A DNA stretch of 64,000 nt from Phycisphaera sp. (GCA_016125215.1 WGMF01000034.1:25207-89206), one strand, 5' to 3'. Counted from the stretch's first letter, positions 19,246 to 28,591 are shown. Translations and numbers: made by a program. Notes: generated by a model from the sequence alone, not told the origin.

Positions 19246-20643
19246 ATGATGTCACGCAAGCCCAACATCCTCTTTATGATCGCTGACGACCACCGGGCCC
19301 AGTCGATCGCCTCACAGGGCAACGAGATCGTCAAAACACCTCACCTCGACTCGCTTGCGGCGCGCGGCTGTGCCTTCGTCCGCAATCACCACATGGGCGG
19401 CCAGAACGGCGCGGTCTGTGTGCCGACACGCGCCTGCGTCAACTCGGGCGTGACCGTCTTCAGGGCCAGGGGTGCCCACACGGGGCCACACGGCAACACG
19501 GGCAACCACGTCATCGGTGCCGAGTTCCCCACGCTCGGCCAGACCTTCCGGGGGGCGGGGTACGACACCTTCATGACCGGCAAGTGGCACAACGACCACG
19601 AGAGTTTCCAGCGCTCCTTCGCCGATGGCGAGGCGATCTTCTTCGGCGGCATGGGCAACCACTTCAACCTTGCCCTGCGGCACTACCACCCCGACGGCCA
19701 TTACCCCAAGCAGCCCGACTACCGTGGTGACAAGCACGCCTCCGAACTCTTTGCCGACACGGTGAATGCCTTCATCGCATCGGACCACGGCGATAAACCT
19801 TTCTTTGCCTACGTCGGGTTCACCGCGCCGCACGACCCGCGCATCTCGCCAGAGCCTTGGTCTTCGATGTACGACCCCGCGTCGATCCCGCTGCCGGAAA
19901 ACTTCCTGCCCCAGCACCCCTTCGACCAGGGCGACTACCACCTGCGCGACGAAGAGCTTGCCCACTTCCCCCGCACGCCTGAAGAAATCAAAAAACACAT
20001 CGCCGACTACTTCGGCATCATCTCCCACCTCGACGCCCAGATCGGCCGCATCTTCGACACGCTCAAGAAGACCGGTCAATACGACAACACGATCATCGTC
20101 TACACCGGCGACCACGGCCTTGCGGTCGGGCAGCACGGCTTGATGGGCAAGCAGAACATGTACGACGCCTCGGCGCGGGTGCCGTTGATCGTGGCTGGGC
20201 CGGGCGTTCCCTCCGGGGCCTCCGGGGCTTCCGGGGCTTCCGGGGCGTCCGGGGCTTCCGGGGGGCGGCAGATTCATAGCCTGACGTATACATTCGACAT
20301 CTTCCCGACGCTGTGTGAATTAGCCGGCGTGCCCATCCCCGACACCGTCGAGGCCCGCAGCCTCAAGCCGTTGTTCGATGATTGTTCGCAGGTCCATCGC
20401 TCCTACGTCGGCTGTGCCTACAGAGACCTGCAGCGCATGATCAGTGACGGGCGGTGGAAGCTCATCCGCTACCGCCACAACGGCCACGAGGGCACCGACC
20501 GCACGCAACTCTTCGACCTACAGACCGACCCGTGGGAGATGCACGACCTGATCGACGCCCCCGAACACCGCCAGACCGTGCAGCGCCTGACCGCCGCCCT
20601 TGCCGATTGGCAGCGTGAAGTCGCCGACCCGATCGTGTTTTGA
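19246..20643 (+). CDS. Type I sulfatase with a (Ser-Gly-Ala)n insert
   Basis: 465 residues. N-terminal metal-binding NILFMIADDH (Asp14, Asp15) and the formylglycine motif CVPTR (Cys58 to be converted to formylglycine) place it in the S1 sulfatase family; further conserved pieces are TGKWHND, TAPHDPR and YTGDHGLAVGQHGLMGKQNMYD. No signal peptide is visible, so it is cytoplasmic or exported by an unusual route. At about residues 323-340 a run of five Ser-Gly-Ala units, encoded by 9-bp DNA repeats (20211-20264), is inserted in a loop between AGPGVP and GRQIHS. The gene is divergent from the XylR-type regulator and probably under its control. Confidence 0.92.
   Translation: MMSRKPNILFMIADDHRAQSIASQGNEIVKTPHLDSLAARGCAFVRNHHMGGQNGAVCVPTRACVNSGVTVFRARGAHTGPHGNTGNHVIGAEFPTLGQTFRGAGYDTFMTGKWHNDHESFQRSFADGEAIFFGGMGNHFNLALRHYHPDGHYPKQPDYRGDKHASELFADTVNAFIASDHGDKPFFAYVGFTAPHDPRISPEPWSSMYDPASIPLPENFLPQHPFDQGDYHLRDEELAHFPRTPEEIKKHIADYFGIISHLDAQIGRIFDTLKKTGQYDNTIIVYTGDHGLAVGQHGLMGKQNMYDASARVPLIVAGPGVPSGASGASGASGASGASGGRQIHSLTYTFDIFPTLCELAGVPIPDTVEARSLKPLFDDCSQVHRSYVGCAYRDLQRMISDGRWKLIRYRHNGHEGTDRTQLFDLQTDPWEMHDLIDAPEHRQTVQRLTAALADWQREVADPIVF
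20211..20264 (+). repeat. 9-bp tandem array inside the sulfatase gene
   Basis: Six units of TTCCGGGGC/CTCCGGGGC/GTCCGGGGC, each encoding Ser-Gly-Ala (last Ser-Gly-Gly). The unit contains the CTTCCGGGG motif seen throughout the window. Length change in steps of nine keeps the frame. Confidence 0.9.
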
Positions 20644-20648
20644 TGCTT

Positions 20649-20773
20649 GAGAGCAACTGGCTTCAATAAACTCCCCTCCCCTTTCAAGGGGAGGGGCTGG
20701 GGGAGGGGATGTCTTCTGCAAAAACAAGAGAAACACCCTCCCCCTGCCCCTCCCTCTGAAGAGGGAGGGGAGA
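20649..20773 (+). repeat. 125-bp GC-rich dispersed repeat, copy A
   Basis: Follows the sulfatase stop by five bases. It contains two hairpins, CCCCTCCCCTTT/CAAGGGGAGGGG and CCCCTCCCTCT/AGAGGGAGGGG, joined by GGGATGTCTTCTGCAAAAAC. An inverted copy, close to 90 percent identical by eye, lies at 33965-34092. Both sit right at gene ends, so they may act as terminators or 3' stabilisers. Confidence 0.85.
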
Positions 20774-20850
20774 TCAACGACGCCACCGGCTCTCGCCGTG
20801 ACAGCCCCGCATGATCATGCGGGGACGTGACGCCAAATTTCTCACAACCC

Positions 20851-21558
20851 TCACACCCCCGCGTGCGTGGTCATCACGTCGCTCTCGATGGCCCCGTCAC
20901 GCAGGCGAACGACCCGCTGGCACCGTGTGGCCACCTCATCGTCGTGCGTGACCATCACGATGGTCAGGCCCTGCGCGTGAAGTTCGTCGAACAGGTCGAG
21001 CACCGCGGTGCCGGTCGCCGAGTCGAGGTTGCCCGTGGGTTCGTCGGCCAGCAGCAGGCTCGGTTCATTCACAAGCGCCCGTGCGATGGCGACGCGCTGC
21101 TGTTGGCCCCCCGAGAGCTGCGCGGGGCGGTGGTGCAACCGTTCAGACAGGCCCACTCTTTCGATGGCTTTCACCGCGCGCCCGTGGCGTTCGTGCGCGG
21201 GGACCGACTGGTAAAACAGGGGCACCTCGACGTTCTGCGCCACCGTGAGCTGCGGGATCAGGTTGAACGCCTGGAAGACAAACCCGACGCCCCGCCCGCG
21301 GATTTGGCTGATCTGTGAATCGGTCATCTGTGACACGTCGTGCCCGTCGAGCAGGTAACGCCCGGTGCTGGGCCTGTCGAGGCAGCCGACGATGTTCATC
21401 ATCGTGCTCTTGCCGCTGCCCGAGGGCCCCATGATCGCCAGGTACTGCCCGCGCGGCACGGTCATGCTCACCTCGCGCAACGCATGCACCGGCGGCGCAC
21501 CACGCATCTTCACGTAGACCTTCGAGACCCTGTCAAACTCGGCGACGGCTTGGGGCAT
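20851..21558 (-). CDS. ABC transporter ATP-binding protein, MacB/LolD type
   Basis: About 235 residues from ATG 21558. Walker [11 protein letters not shown]-loop [11 protein letters not shown], signature [15 protein letters not shown], Walker [13 protein letters not shown] and switch VTHDD are all intact, and the overall pattern is that of the MacB/LolD subgroup that drives lipoprotein or macrolide-type export. No permease gene is adjacent, so its partner is elsewhere. An upstream GTG (21609) would add residues VKSAVSVSEPS that are encoded by one arm of a dispersed inverted repeat, so that start is probably artificial. Confidence 0.88.
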   Translation of the reverse strand: MPQAVAEFDRVSKVYVKMRGAPPVHALREVSMTVPRGQYLAIMGPSGSGKSTMMNIVGCLDRPSTGRYLLDGHDVSQMTDSQISQIRGRGVGFVFQAFNLIPQLTVAQNVEVPLFYQSVPAHERHGRAVKAIERVGLSERLHHRPAQLSGGQQQRVAIARALVNEPSLLLADEPTGNLDSATGTAVLDLFDELHAQGLTIVMVTHDDEVATRCQRVVRLRDGAIESDVMTTHAGV

Positions 21559-21590
21559 AACCAGGCTTGGGATGATCGAAGGCTCCGATA

Positions 21591-21791
21591 CAGAAACCGC
21601 AGATTTCACAGATGACGCAGATTCAAAACCAAGAGGAGACAGGATAACAGGATCAGCGGGATCAACAGGACAAGATGCTTTGTGGTCGATTCACCCGGTT
21701 GATCCTGAAAATCCCGTTGTCCCCGTCTAGTCTTATCAAAGCACTATCTGCCTTAAAATCTGCGTCATCTGCGGAATCTGCGGTTTCTGTC
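21591..21791. repeat. Imperfect inverted repeat of CAGAT/ACAGGAT type
   Basis: Left arm 21591-21675 and right arm 21697-21791 are approximate reverse complements: CAGAAACCGCAGATTTCACA and GACGCAGATT in one, matching CTGCGTCATCTGCGGAATCT and GCGGTTTCTG in the other, with AACAGGATCAGCGGGATCAA against TTGATCCTGAAAATCCCGTT. The RNA could fold into one long hairpin between the ABC ATPase and fhcA. It fills the whole gap between these genes. Confidence 0.7.
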
Positions 21792-21813
21792 TTTTACACA
21801 CCCCTGTTCATGG

Positions 21814-23475
21814 TCAACCTTTCACCGAGACACACGATTTCAGTTCGTGCTCGTGAAGGCCGAACTGCGAGACATCGTAGCTGCCCCCCCGGAAGTATTC
21901 CGTGAAGAGCGCCTCGCCTTTCTCGTCGGGCGTGATCGTCGCGGCGAGGCGTTGGCCTTTGACCGCGTGCCGCAGCTCGCCGTCGTCGACGAGGACTTGG
22001 CCGGCCTTGATGACGTAGCGGGGCGTGGAGAACATCGCCAGCGGGTCGCTGGGGTTGTCGTGGTAGATCGTGATATCCGCGTCGGCGCCGGGGCCGAGGT
22101 GGCCTTTGTGTCGGAGTCCCAGCACACGGGCGGGGCCGGCGCGGGTGACGATGGCCACGTCGCGGAGCGTGAACTCTCTCGTGTGGTCCTTGAGGGCGCT
22201 GTGTTTTTGAACGCGCGTATGGGCCTTGGCAAGTTGTTCGTCGCGCAGGGTTTTGTTCATGAGCTGCGCGATGATCGTGGGGTAGGCCAGGAACGACCCG
22301 CCGTTGGGGTGGTCGGTGGAGAGGAGCACGCGCCAGGGGTCGTGGCAGCCGAGCATCAGTTCCATGCCCACGGACCACTGCAGGCTGTGGAGGAAAGACT
22401 TGTCGGTGTAGGTGATGGGCATGACGCCGCAGCCGGCCTCGAGTTCGCTCTCGACGTTGGCGTAGCGCCTGCCGGTGAGCTTCCACAGGAGGTGTTCGAG
22501 CGGCGTGTCACCCGTGAGCGTGAAGGCGTCGCCGAAGACGACCTGCCCGACGTCGCAACTGACATGGTGTTGGGCGTTGAGTGTGTCGCACAGTTGCGCG
22601 GTGCCGCTGGTGAAATCCCCTTTGTTGTTTTGGCCATAGGCGTGGAACTGGATGTGCGTCAGGTGCATGCGCCGGCCTTCGAGGGCCTTGATCGTCTCGA
22701 GCGTGGTGGCGACGTTGCCGGGCAGGCCGAGGCGGTTGCAGTGGACGTGCGGCGGGTGGGGGAGGTTGAGCGACTCACACACGCGGGCCATGAGTTGGAG
22801 CAGCTTGCGGGGGGTGACGCTTGACGAGGCCACTTGGTCGTCGAGGGTCTGGAGGGTGTGGTGTGTCGCGTCGCGTCGCCACGACGCCACGCCGCCGGGG
22901 TTGACGACCTTCACGCCCAGCGCCCCGGTTTTGCGGAGCATGTGAGAGATGAACGCGACCGCGCCCTCTTGATCGCCTTTGTCGAGTCGCTCGATCACGT
23001 GCTGGTGGTTGGCACACAGCAGGAGGAAGCCCGCGTCGAGGTTGGGCGTGTCGTCGAGTTCGAGGTGGGTCTGTCTTGCACCCGAGGGGGAGACGGCCGC
23101 TTCGAGCGCGGTGGTGTAGCCCAGCGCCGCGTAGCGGTAGCCGGTGACGAAGGTCGAGGGCGTGAGCATGCCCGACCCCGATCGCAGGTTGTGCTCCAAC
23201 TTCCGGGGGTGGATATGCGAGGCGTGTTCTTCGCCCTGCATGGCGCGGGCGCGGTTGACGGTGGACGAGGCGATGTGGCAGTGGACATCGACCCCGCCGG
23301 GCATGACGACGCAGGCTGTCGCGTCGAGTGTGCGTGTGGGGCGGGCTCCCTCGGGGAGCTTGCCGACGATCTTGCCATCGACCGCATACACGTCGCGACG
23401 CACCCCGTCTGCTTCAGGGGGAGTATTGGCCGGGTCGAACACGCGGCCGTTCTTGATGTGCAGCACGTCGGTCAT
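21814..23475 (-). CDS. fhcA: Formylmethanofuran dehydrogenase/formyltransferase-hydrolase complex subunit A
   Basis: 553 residues of the amidohydrolase superfamily. Metal-site signatures GGVDVHCHIAS, PPHVHCNRLGLPGN, THIQFHAYG and LSTDHPNGGSF, and the FwdA/FhcA-specific stretch KLTGRRYANVESELEAGCGV, identify it as the A subunit that hydrolyses or forms the formyl group on methanofuran (methylofuran). In methylotrophs and planctomycetes it belongs to the H4MPT-linked C1 oxidation pathway that turns formaldehyde into formate. It is last of three close genes (9 bases after fhcB). The C and D subunits are not beside it. The length matches FhcA. Confidence 0.92.
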   Translation of the reverse strand: MTDVLHIKNGRVFDPANTPPEADGVRRDVYAVDGKIVGKLPEGARPTRTLDATACVVMPGGVDVHCHIASSTVNRARAMQGEEHASHIHPRKLEHNLRSGSGMLTPSTFVTGYRYAALGYTTALEAAVSPSGARQTHLELDDTPNLDAGFLLLCANHQHVIERLDKGDQEGAVAFISHMLRKTGALGVKVVNPGGVASWRRDATHHTLQTLDDQVASSSVTPRKLLQLMARVCESLNLPHPPHVHCNRLGLPGNVATTLETIKALEGRRMHLTHIQFHAYGQNNKGDFTSGTAQLCDTLNAQHHVSCDVGQVVFGDAFTLTGDTPLEHLLWKLTGRRYANVESELEAGCGVMPITYTDKSFLHSLQWSVGMELMLGCHDPWRVLLSTDHPNGGSFLAYPTIIAQLMNKTLRDEQLAKAHTRVQKHSALKDHTREFTLRDVAIVTRAGPARVLGLRHKGHLGPGADADITIYHDNPSDPLAMFSTPRYVIKAGQVLVDDGELRHAVKGQRLAATITPDEKGEALFTEYFRGGSYDVSQFGLHEHELKSCVSVKG

Positions 23476-23484
23476 GGTGTGTGT

Positions 23485-24561
23485 TCAAGTGGTAGCGGTC
23501 TGGTCGCAGAGGTATCGGAGCAACTCAGCCAGGGGGTCGGGCGGCGCGGTGGCGGGGTCGTCGCACAGCCAGAGGACCACGCCGTCGCACCGCATCATGC
23601 GCGCCGCGACGGGGAACAACCCGGGGAGTGTGATCGAAAGCGCAGCGTCCAGGTCGTCTTTCCCGTCGTGGGCGGGTGTGTGCCCGATCGTGACCCGTGC
23701 CCCCGGAAGTGGACCAGCCCATGACCGGTGGCCTTGCTCCGTCGGCTTGCCAACCTCGATGAGCAGGTCGATGGCGTGAAGGTCAAGAAGAGTCTGCGCA
23801 TCGCTGCACGCCCTCGGCGCGCCGCCCGAAAAATCGATCCCCGTGGCGGGGTACACCCCCGTCTGCCAGGTGAGGACCTCCGCCACGCCGCGTGCGTTCA
23901 TTGCGTTGATGCCTGGAATTTGAAAGACGCAGACCCTTACAAATTGTTGGAGTCTGGCGGCCAGTGCGTGCCACTGCGACGCCACGGTTTCCTCGCACCC
24001 CGGCGGGAGGACGACCGCGACGCGCCTGTGCCGACCGACGGGTTCTGCGGTCGGGTCGTTCTCGAAGGTCGCCCTGCATCCCAATACGGTTTGGGCGTCA
24101 CACCCCACAAAGGCCGCCAGCAATTGCTTTTCAGCGATCGCGCGGGCGACAGGGTGGTCTTCCTCGTAACCCTCGCGTCCGACCCAGATCACCAGGTCAC
24201 TAGCAAAAACCTCACCGAGCGTCGCGGTCATCGTCACCGGCCGGCGCTGGGCCAGGGGTGATGCGATCACGGGCCAGGGCTGCAGTCGGCCAGACACCGA
24301 CTCGGCCCAGCGCACCGTCTCGCGCAAGGCCTCGATGGACAACATGTGCAAACCCACCATGGCCGGCGCACGGCTATGCTTGAGCAGGTCTTTCAACTTT
24401 TCAACCGCGCGTTCCAGCTCAACAGACTTGCCCCCCACCCGCGCGCTGACGCGCTCCCGCCACGTGGCCCCCGTCGCGCGACAGGGCACATAATCACCGA
24501 CCAGCGACAGGTCGCGCATCAGGGCGTCGCTGGGGTGGGTCGCGTTAACGAACGTGTTCAT
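23485..24561 (-). CDS. fhcB: Formylmethanofuran dehydrogenase subunit B-like protein
   Basis: 358 residues with features of the FhcB/FwdB C-terminal part: KHSRAPAMVGLHMLSIEALRE, LGEVFASDLVIWVGR, FQIPGINAMNARGVAEVLTWQTGVYPATGIDFS and GARVTIGHTP. In methanogens FwdB carries a tungsten/molybdenum pterin and iron-sulfur cluster; bacterial FhcB lacks the redox ligands and is structural in a hydrolytic complex, and no four-cysteine cluster motif is visible here. Three bases separate it from the ATP-grasp gene and nine from fhcA, so the three form one operon. The N-terminal VPCRATGATWRER may carry what remains of the cluster-binding region. Confidence 0.8.
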   Translation of the reverse strand: MNTFVNATHPSDALMRDLSLVGDYVPCRATGATWRERVSARVGGKSVELERAVEKLKDLLKHSRAPAMVGLHMLSIEALRETVRWAESVSGRLQPWPVIASPLAQRRPVTMTATLGEVFASDLVIWVGREGYEEDHPVARAIAEKQLLAAFVGCDAQTVLGCRATFENDPTAEPVGRHRRVAVVLPPGCEETVASQWHALAARLQQFVRVCVFQIPGINAMNARGVAEVLTWQTGVYPATGIDFSGGAPRACSDAQTLLDLHAIDLLIEVGKPTEQGHRSWAGPLPGARVTIGHTPAHDGKDDLDAALSITLPGLFPVAARMMRCDGVVLWLCDDPATAPPDPLAELLRYLCDQTATT

Positions 24562-24564
24562 GGA

Positions 24565-25707
24565 TTAACACTCACTCGTGCAGCGAGTGTAGACCCGTTT
24601 TGCAAGGTCGTGCAACTGCGCAAGCGTGTTACGGTCGTCGCCCCTTGCCACGACCGTGCAGACCGGGTGGCCCGCCTCGACCCGCACGCCGGCGTCGGGC
24701 ACGTCCGACACTTCCCCGGTTGTGAACTCGTCATACAGGTCACCGACCACGCAATCGCACCGGGCAAAGACAATCGCCTTGCCCATCGGGTGTACGCTTG
24801 CGTGTTCTTCCTCGGCAATCGGCTGGTCGGTGAGCGCTTGGGGCTGCTGCGACAAAACACAGACGCCCAGCGCTTCTTCGATCACCTCGACGCTTGCGGT
24901 GTAACGCGGGTTGACCTCGACGGGGTGCGGGTGGTCGTGGCGGTCGAGGATGAAGTCCACGCCGAACAGACCCGAGAGCGCAAAGTATTCCGACAGCGCC
25001 TCCCCGATCGCGCGGACACGGTTGTGTGTCGTCTCCGGCAATAGAATCGGCCCGAGGGTCCCGCAATACCCAAAGGGCGGCGCACCGAAATGAGGGTCGC
25101 CGATGACCTGCTGGGTGACCCCCAGCGTGACACAACGTCCCGTGTCAGCCAGGTACACCGCGGACATCGGCGTGCCCTCGAGGTAGCTCTGGAGGTACTC
25201 GTGCTCGTCGAGCGCCTCGTTGTAGACCCACGGCCGAACACCCCGCCCACCCGCGCCGAGCCTGCGCTTCACGAGGTAACGCTCGTTCTTGTTCATCAGC
25301 ACCGGCGTCTCTTCGAGCACACGCAGCGCATGGAAATACGACGGCCGCGGCGGGACCGTGCGCCACACGAGCGGGTGCCGAAGCTCCTCGATCATCCGCC
25401 CACTCAGCCCCCAGAGCTTTCGCGTCTTCTCGATCTCACGCAGGACGGTCGGGTAATTCTCCATCGCACCGGTGATGAGCACACGGGCATCCCCGGGCAC
25501 GGCCGGTCCGTTGAGCAACGCGACAAACCCATGCGGGTACTGCCCCGACGGACACCGCACCGCAGGCGCCATCGCCCGCAGGTCGCGGTCGGTAAAGAGG
25601 TCCATGCAGTACGGCGCATACCCCGCCCGCACCGCGGAGGCCGCCGCCGCCCGCGCCGAAGCGCCGAGGATCACAAGCGGCGGGCGTGGTGAAAAAGTGT
25701 CGGGCAT
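24565..25707 (-). CDS. ATP-grasp ligase of the C1/methanofuran cluster
   Basis: 380 residues from ATG 25707; a further-upstream ATG (25743) falls at the edge of a dispersed hairpin and adds 12 unconserved residues. The ATP-grasp fold shows NERYLVKRRLGAGGRGVRPW, TLGVTQQVIG, LFGVDFILDRHDHPHPVEVNPRYTAS (metal-binding Glu/Asn). Genes of this family sit among fhc genes in methylotrophs and are candidates for adding glutamate during methanofuran-like cofactor synthesis (MfnD is such an ATP-grasp). The link here is by gene order only, but three-base spacing to fhcB is strong evidence for a common role. Confidence 0.78.
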   Translation of the reverse strand: MPDTFSPRPPLVILGASARAAAASAVRAGYAPYCMDLFTDRDLRAMAPAVRCPSGQYPHGFVALLNGPAVPGDARVLITGAMENYPTVLREIEKTRKLWGLSGRMIEELRHPLVWRTVPPRPSYFHALRVLEETPVLMNKNERYLVKRRLGAGGRGVRPWVYNEALDEHEYLQSYLEGTPMSAVYLADTGRCVTLGVTQQVIGDPHFGAPPFGYCGTLGPILLPETTHNRVRAIGEALSEYFALSGLFGVDFILDRHDHPHPVEVNPRYTASVEVIEEALGVCVLSQQPQALTDQPIAEEEHASVHPMGKAIVFARCDCVVGDLYDEFTTGEVSDVPDAGVRVEAGHPVCTVVARGDDRNTLAQLHDLAKRVYTRCTSEC

Positions 25708-25742
25708 GGCGGAGCCAGGCAGACGCAGGGGATTGAAATACA

Positions 25743-25768
25743 TTTAGCCCGGTCGCTTGCAACCGGGG
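25743..25768. repeat. Short hairpin repeat, copy 2
   Basis: TTTAGCCCGGTCGCTTGCAACCGGGG: same element as at 2167-2192 with one base changed in the stem. Lies between the divergent ATP-grasp and PMT-family genes. Confidence 0.6.
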
Positions 25769-25825
25769 GACGGACCCATGAGTTCAATATGGTTCATTTC
25801 AGGATGTTCTCATAGACTGTGAGGC

Positions 25826-27604
25826 TTGAACCCCCCAGACGCTATTGTCCCTCAAAGTCTCTCGCCGCGCAACACGAAGTGGTGCGTGCTGGCCATCGTG
25901 CTGGGGATGTTGGTCCTCGAACTGGTTTTAGCCTGTTCGACGACACTCTGGGACCGTGACGAGCCACGCTTCGCTCGGGCCGCGGTCGAGATGGTCCAGA
26001 CCGGCGACTACCTCGTGCCGCACTTCAACGGCGATCTGCGCCCCGACAAGCCGATCCTCATCTACTGGCTCATGAGCGTTCCGATCCGCTTGATTGGGCC
26101 CACGACACTGGCGGTGCGTTTGCCCTCGGTCATCGCGATGGCGCTGTGCGCCGGGATGGTTTATCTCCTGGGTCGCAGGCTTTTCGGTGAACGGGTGAGC
26201 CTGCGTGCCGCCGCTTATTTTGCCACCATGGCCATGCCGTGGTACATCGGCGCCTCGGCCACGACCGATGCGGTGCTGTTGCTCACGATCCTGCTGACGA
26301 TGTGGCTCTTTGTCGAGGCGATGCAGCGCCAGCGCGGGCCGGGGTGGTGGGACTTTATCGGGATGGGGGTCACGCTTGGACTGGCACTACTCACCAAGGG
26401 GCCGGTGGGGGTGGCGGTGCCGGTGCTGGCAATGGGGGGCTGCGCGGCGTGGGGCCTGCGTGAAAGAAAAAGAGGCGCCACGGAGGCCTGGCGGTTCCCC
26501 GCACGGATCTGGCTGGGGCTCGGACTATCACTATTGATTAGTGTGGCCATCTTCCTGGCGTGGGCGGTCCCCGCGAACAACGCCACCGGCGGGCGGTTTG
26601 CCGAGGCGGGCCTGGGCAAACACGTGGTCGGCCGCATGACCGACGCGCAGGAGGGCCACGGCGGGGCGGGATTGCCCGGCTATTTCCTCATGGTGTTCTA
26701 TTACATCCCGATCCTGATCGCGTTCACCTTCCCGTGGGTAATCCACCTGCCCGCCGGCGTGTGGTCCACGTTCGGCGGACGGACCGGTGATGCCAGGCAG
26801 CGCGCGTTTCTCATCGGCTGGTTCCTTCCGACGTTCGTGCTCATGTCGCTGGTCGCCACGAAACTGCCCCACTACATCCTGCCCGTGATCCCGCCGATCT
26901 GTCTGATGATGGCGTCGATGGTCGAATCGAACGACGAGAAGAGGCTGGCCCGCTGGGACCCCAACTGGCTGCGCGGCGGCATCTGGTTCATCCTGCCCGT
27001 GGCAACGTTGCTGCTCGTCGCGGTGGGCGTGATGGCTTGGTGGACGCTCGATCGGCCGTATGTGTGGGTGGAACTCGGAGGGGTTGTCGTCATCATCGTC
27101 ATGCTCGTGATGGCGCTGCCTGCGCAGCTCAAGGAAGACACGCACCGGACGAACCGGGTGTTGTGGTGGACGATGCCGACCGCGATGGTGCTGCTGTGCG
27201 TGGGGACGCTGCGCGGCGTGGAAGAGAGGCTCAAGTATTCCCCGGAGATCGTGGCGGCGGTCAACGCGCGGGTCGCTCACGACGTGCCGGTGCTCACGTG
27301 TGGCTACGTCGAGCCGAGCCTGATCTTTTATTTGAACCGACCCGCCAGCGAACCGATCCAATGGGTCGCGGAGGCCCCCGAACAGCTTTCGCAGTGGGCG
27401 TCGGAAGAAGGCCCCGCGGTTCTGATCGCGCTGGGCAGCAACATCGAAAAAGCCGGTCAACTCACCGGCAAGCCCCTGCTCGGGATGGAGCTGGTCAAAC
27501 GCATCACCCTGGTCAACTACGCCAGGCGATCACAGGTGGAAGAGGTCCTCGTCCTGGGTCGCCACCTGCCCCGCGTAAGTCAGAACCACGGGAACCCGGA
27601 GTAG
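25826..27604 (+). CDS. ArnT/PMT-family glycosyltransferase
   Basis: 592 residues with about 11-12 membrane helices. The first extracytoplasmic loop has the family catalytic motif TLWDRDEPRFARAA followed by GDYLVPHFNGDLRPDKPILIYWLM, as in ArnT and related enzymes that use polyprenyl-phosphate sugars. The soluble C-terminal part (residues about 470-590) includes VLTCGYVEPSLIFYL and the nucleotide-like VLIALGSNIEKAG. The proposed start is TTG 25826 since no ATG precedes the first helix; support for it is weak. It is a paralogue of the gene at the left window edge. The acceptor, lipid or protein, is unknown. Confidence 0.85.
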   Translation: MNPPDAIVPQSLSPRNTKWCVLAIVLGMLVLELVLACSTTLWDRDEPRFARAAVEMVQTGDYLVPHFNGDLRPDKPILIYWLMSVPIRLIGPTTLAVRLPSVIAMALCAGMVYLLGRRLFGERVSLRAAAYFATMAMPWYIGASATTDAVLLLTILLTMWLFVEAMQRQRGPGWWDFIGMGVTLGLALLTKGPVGVAVPVLAMGGCAAWGLRERKRGATEAWRFPARIWLGLGLSLLISVAIFLAWAVPANNATGGRFAEAGLGKHVVGRMTDAQEGHGGAGLPGYFLMVFYYIPILIAFTFPWVIHLPAGVWSTFGGRTGDARQRAFLIGWFLPTFVLMSLVATKLPHYILPVIPPICLMMASMVESNDEKRLARWDPNWLRGGIWFILPVATLLLVAVGVMAWWTLDRPYVWVELGGVVVIIVMLVMALPAQLKEDTHRTNRVLWWTMPTAMVLLCVGTLRGVEERLKYSPEIVAAVNARVAHDVPVLTCGYVEPSLIFYLNRPASEPIQWVAEAPEQLSQWASEEGPAVLIALGSNIEKAGQLTGKPLLGMELVKRITLVNYARRSQVEEVLVLGRHLPRVSQNHGNPE

Positions 27605-27682
27605 CCCCTTGGCTTGATCGATGGTAAGCGCCTGCGTAGACTCGCCGGTGACGGAGTCCAAGCGATATCGAAGGGCGGCGGT

Positions 27683-28591
27683 ATGCACATCAACGACATC
27701 TTTGCCAGTCACGCGACGACCTTTTCGTTCGAGTTTTTCCCGCCCAAATCCGCCCAGGCTGCCGAGGCGCTGTTTCAGAACATCCGTGAGCTTGAACCGC
27801 TCAAGCCCAGCTTTGTCGACGTGACCTACGGCGCGGGCGGATCGACTCGCGAGCTGACCCACGAACTGGTCCTGCGCATCTCGCGTCAGACGAAACTCAC
27901 CACCATCCCGCACCTGACCTGTGTCTGCCACAGCGAAGCGGAAATCCGCCAGATCCTCGAGTCCTACGCCGCGGCGGACATCGGCAACATCCTCGCGCTC
28001 GGCGGCGACCCGCCACGAGACAAACCCGACCACGACCGCTCCCGGGACGCCTTCCGATACGCGGCCGACCTGGTGCGATACGTCCGACAATTCAAGGGCT
28101 CAGTGCCGGGCTTCCGGGGGTTCGGTGTCGGGGTCGCGGGCTTCCCCGAGGGCCACCCGGCCACGCCTAACAGGTTGTTGGAGATGGACCATCTCAAGGC
28201 CAAGGTTGACGCCGGCGCCGATTACATCTGCACGCAGTTGTTCTTTGACAACCACGACTTCTACGACTTCCGCGAGCGTTGCGACCTCGCGGGGATCAAG
28301 GTCCCGATCCTCGCGGGGATCATGCCCGTGACCAGCACGAGCGGCATGAAGCGCATGGCCGAGCTGTCCGCCGGCTCCCATTTCCCCGCCGGCCTGCTCA
28401 AGGCGCTGGCACGCTGCGGGGACGACGAGGAGGCGGTCGGGCGCGTGGGCATCCACTGGGCGACCGAACAGTGCCGGGACCTGCTCGACCATCAGGTGCG
28501 CGGCATCCACTTCTACACGCTTAACAAGTCCGACGCGACGCGCCGCATCTACCAGAGTTTGGGCCTGCGCGACAGCACCGCCGCACGATAA
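27683..28591 (+). CDS. metF: 5,10-methylenetetrahydrofolate reductase
   Basis: 302-residue FAD-dependent TIM barrel that makes 5-methyltetrahydrofolate for methionine synthesis. FSFEFFPPKS carries the catalytic Glu; VDVTYGAGGSTRELT, HLTCVCHSEAEI, NILALGGDPP, FPEGHP and ADYICTQLFFDNHDFYDF are MetF landmarks. ATG 27683 (after GGGCGG) gives a family-typical length; an upstream TTG in the same frame would overlap poorly conserved sequence. It sits between two PMT-family genes with 13 bases to the second, so it may share a transcript but not a pathway. As a folate C1 enzyme it complements the H4MPT-linked genes nearby. Confidence 0.95.
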   Translation: MHINDIFASHATTFSFEFFPPKSAQAAEALFQNIRELEPLKPSFVDVTYGAGGSTRELTHELVLRISRQTKLTTIPHLTCVCHSEAEIRQILESYAAADIGNILALGGDPPRDKPDHDRSRDAFRYAADLVRYVRQFKGSVPGFRGFGVGVAGFPEGHPATPNRLLEMDHLKAKVDAGADYICTQLFFDNHDFYDFRERCDLAGIKVPILAGIMPVTSTSGMKRMAELSAGSHFPAGLLKALARCGDDEEAVGRVGIHWATEQCRDLLDHQVRGIHFYTLNKSDATRRIYQSLGLRDSTAAR

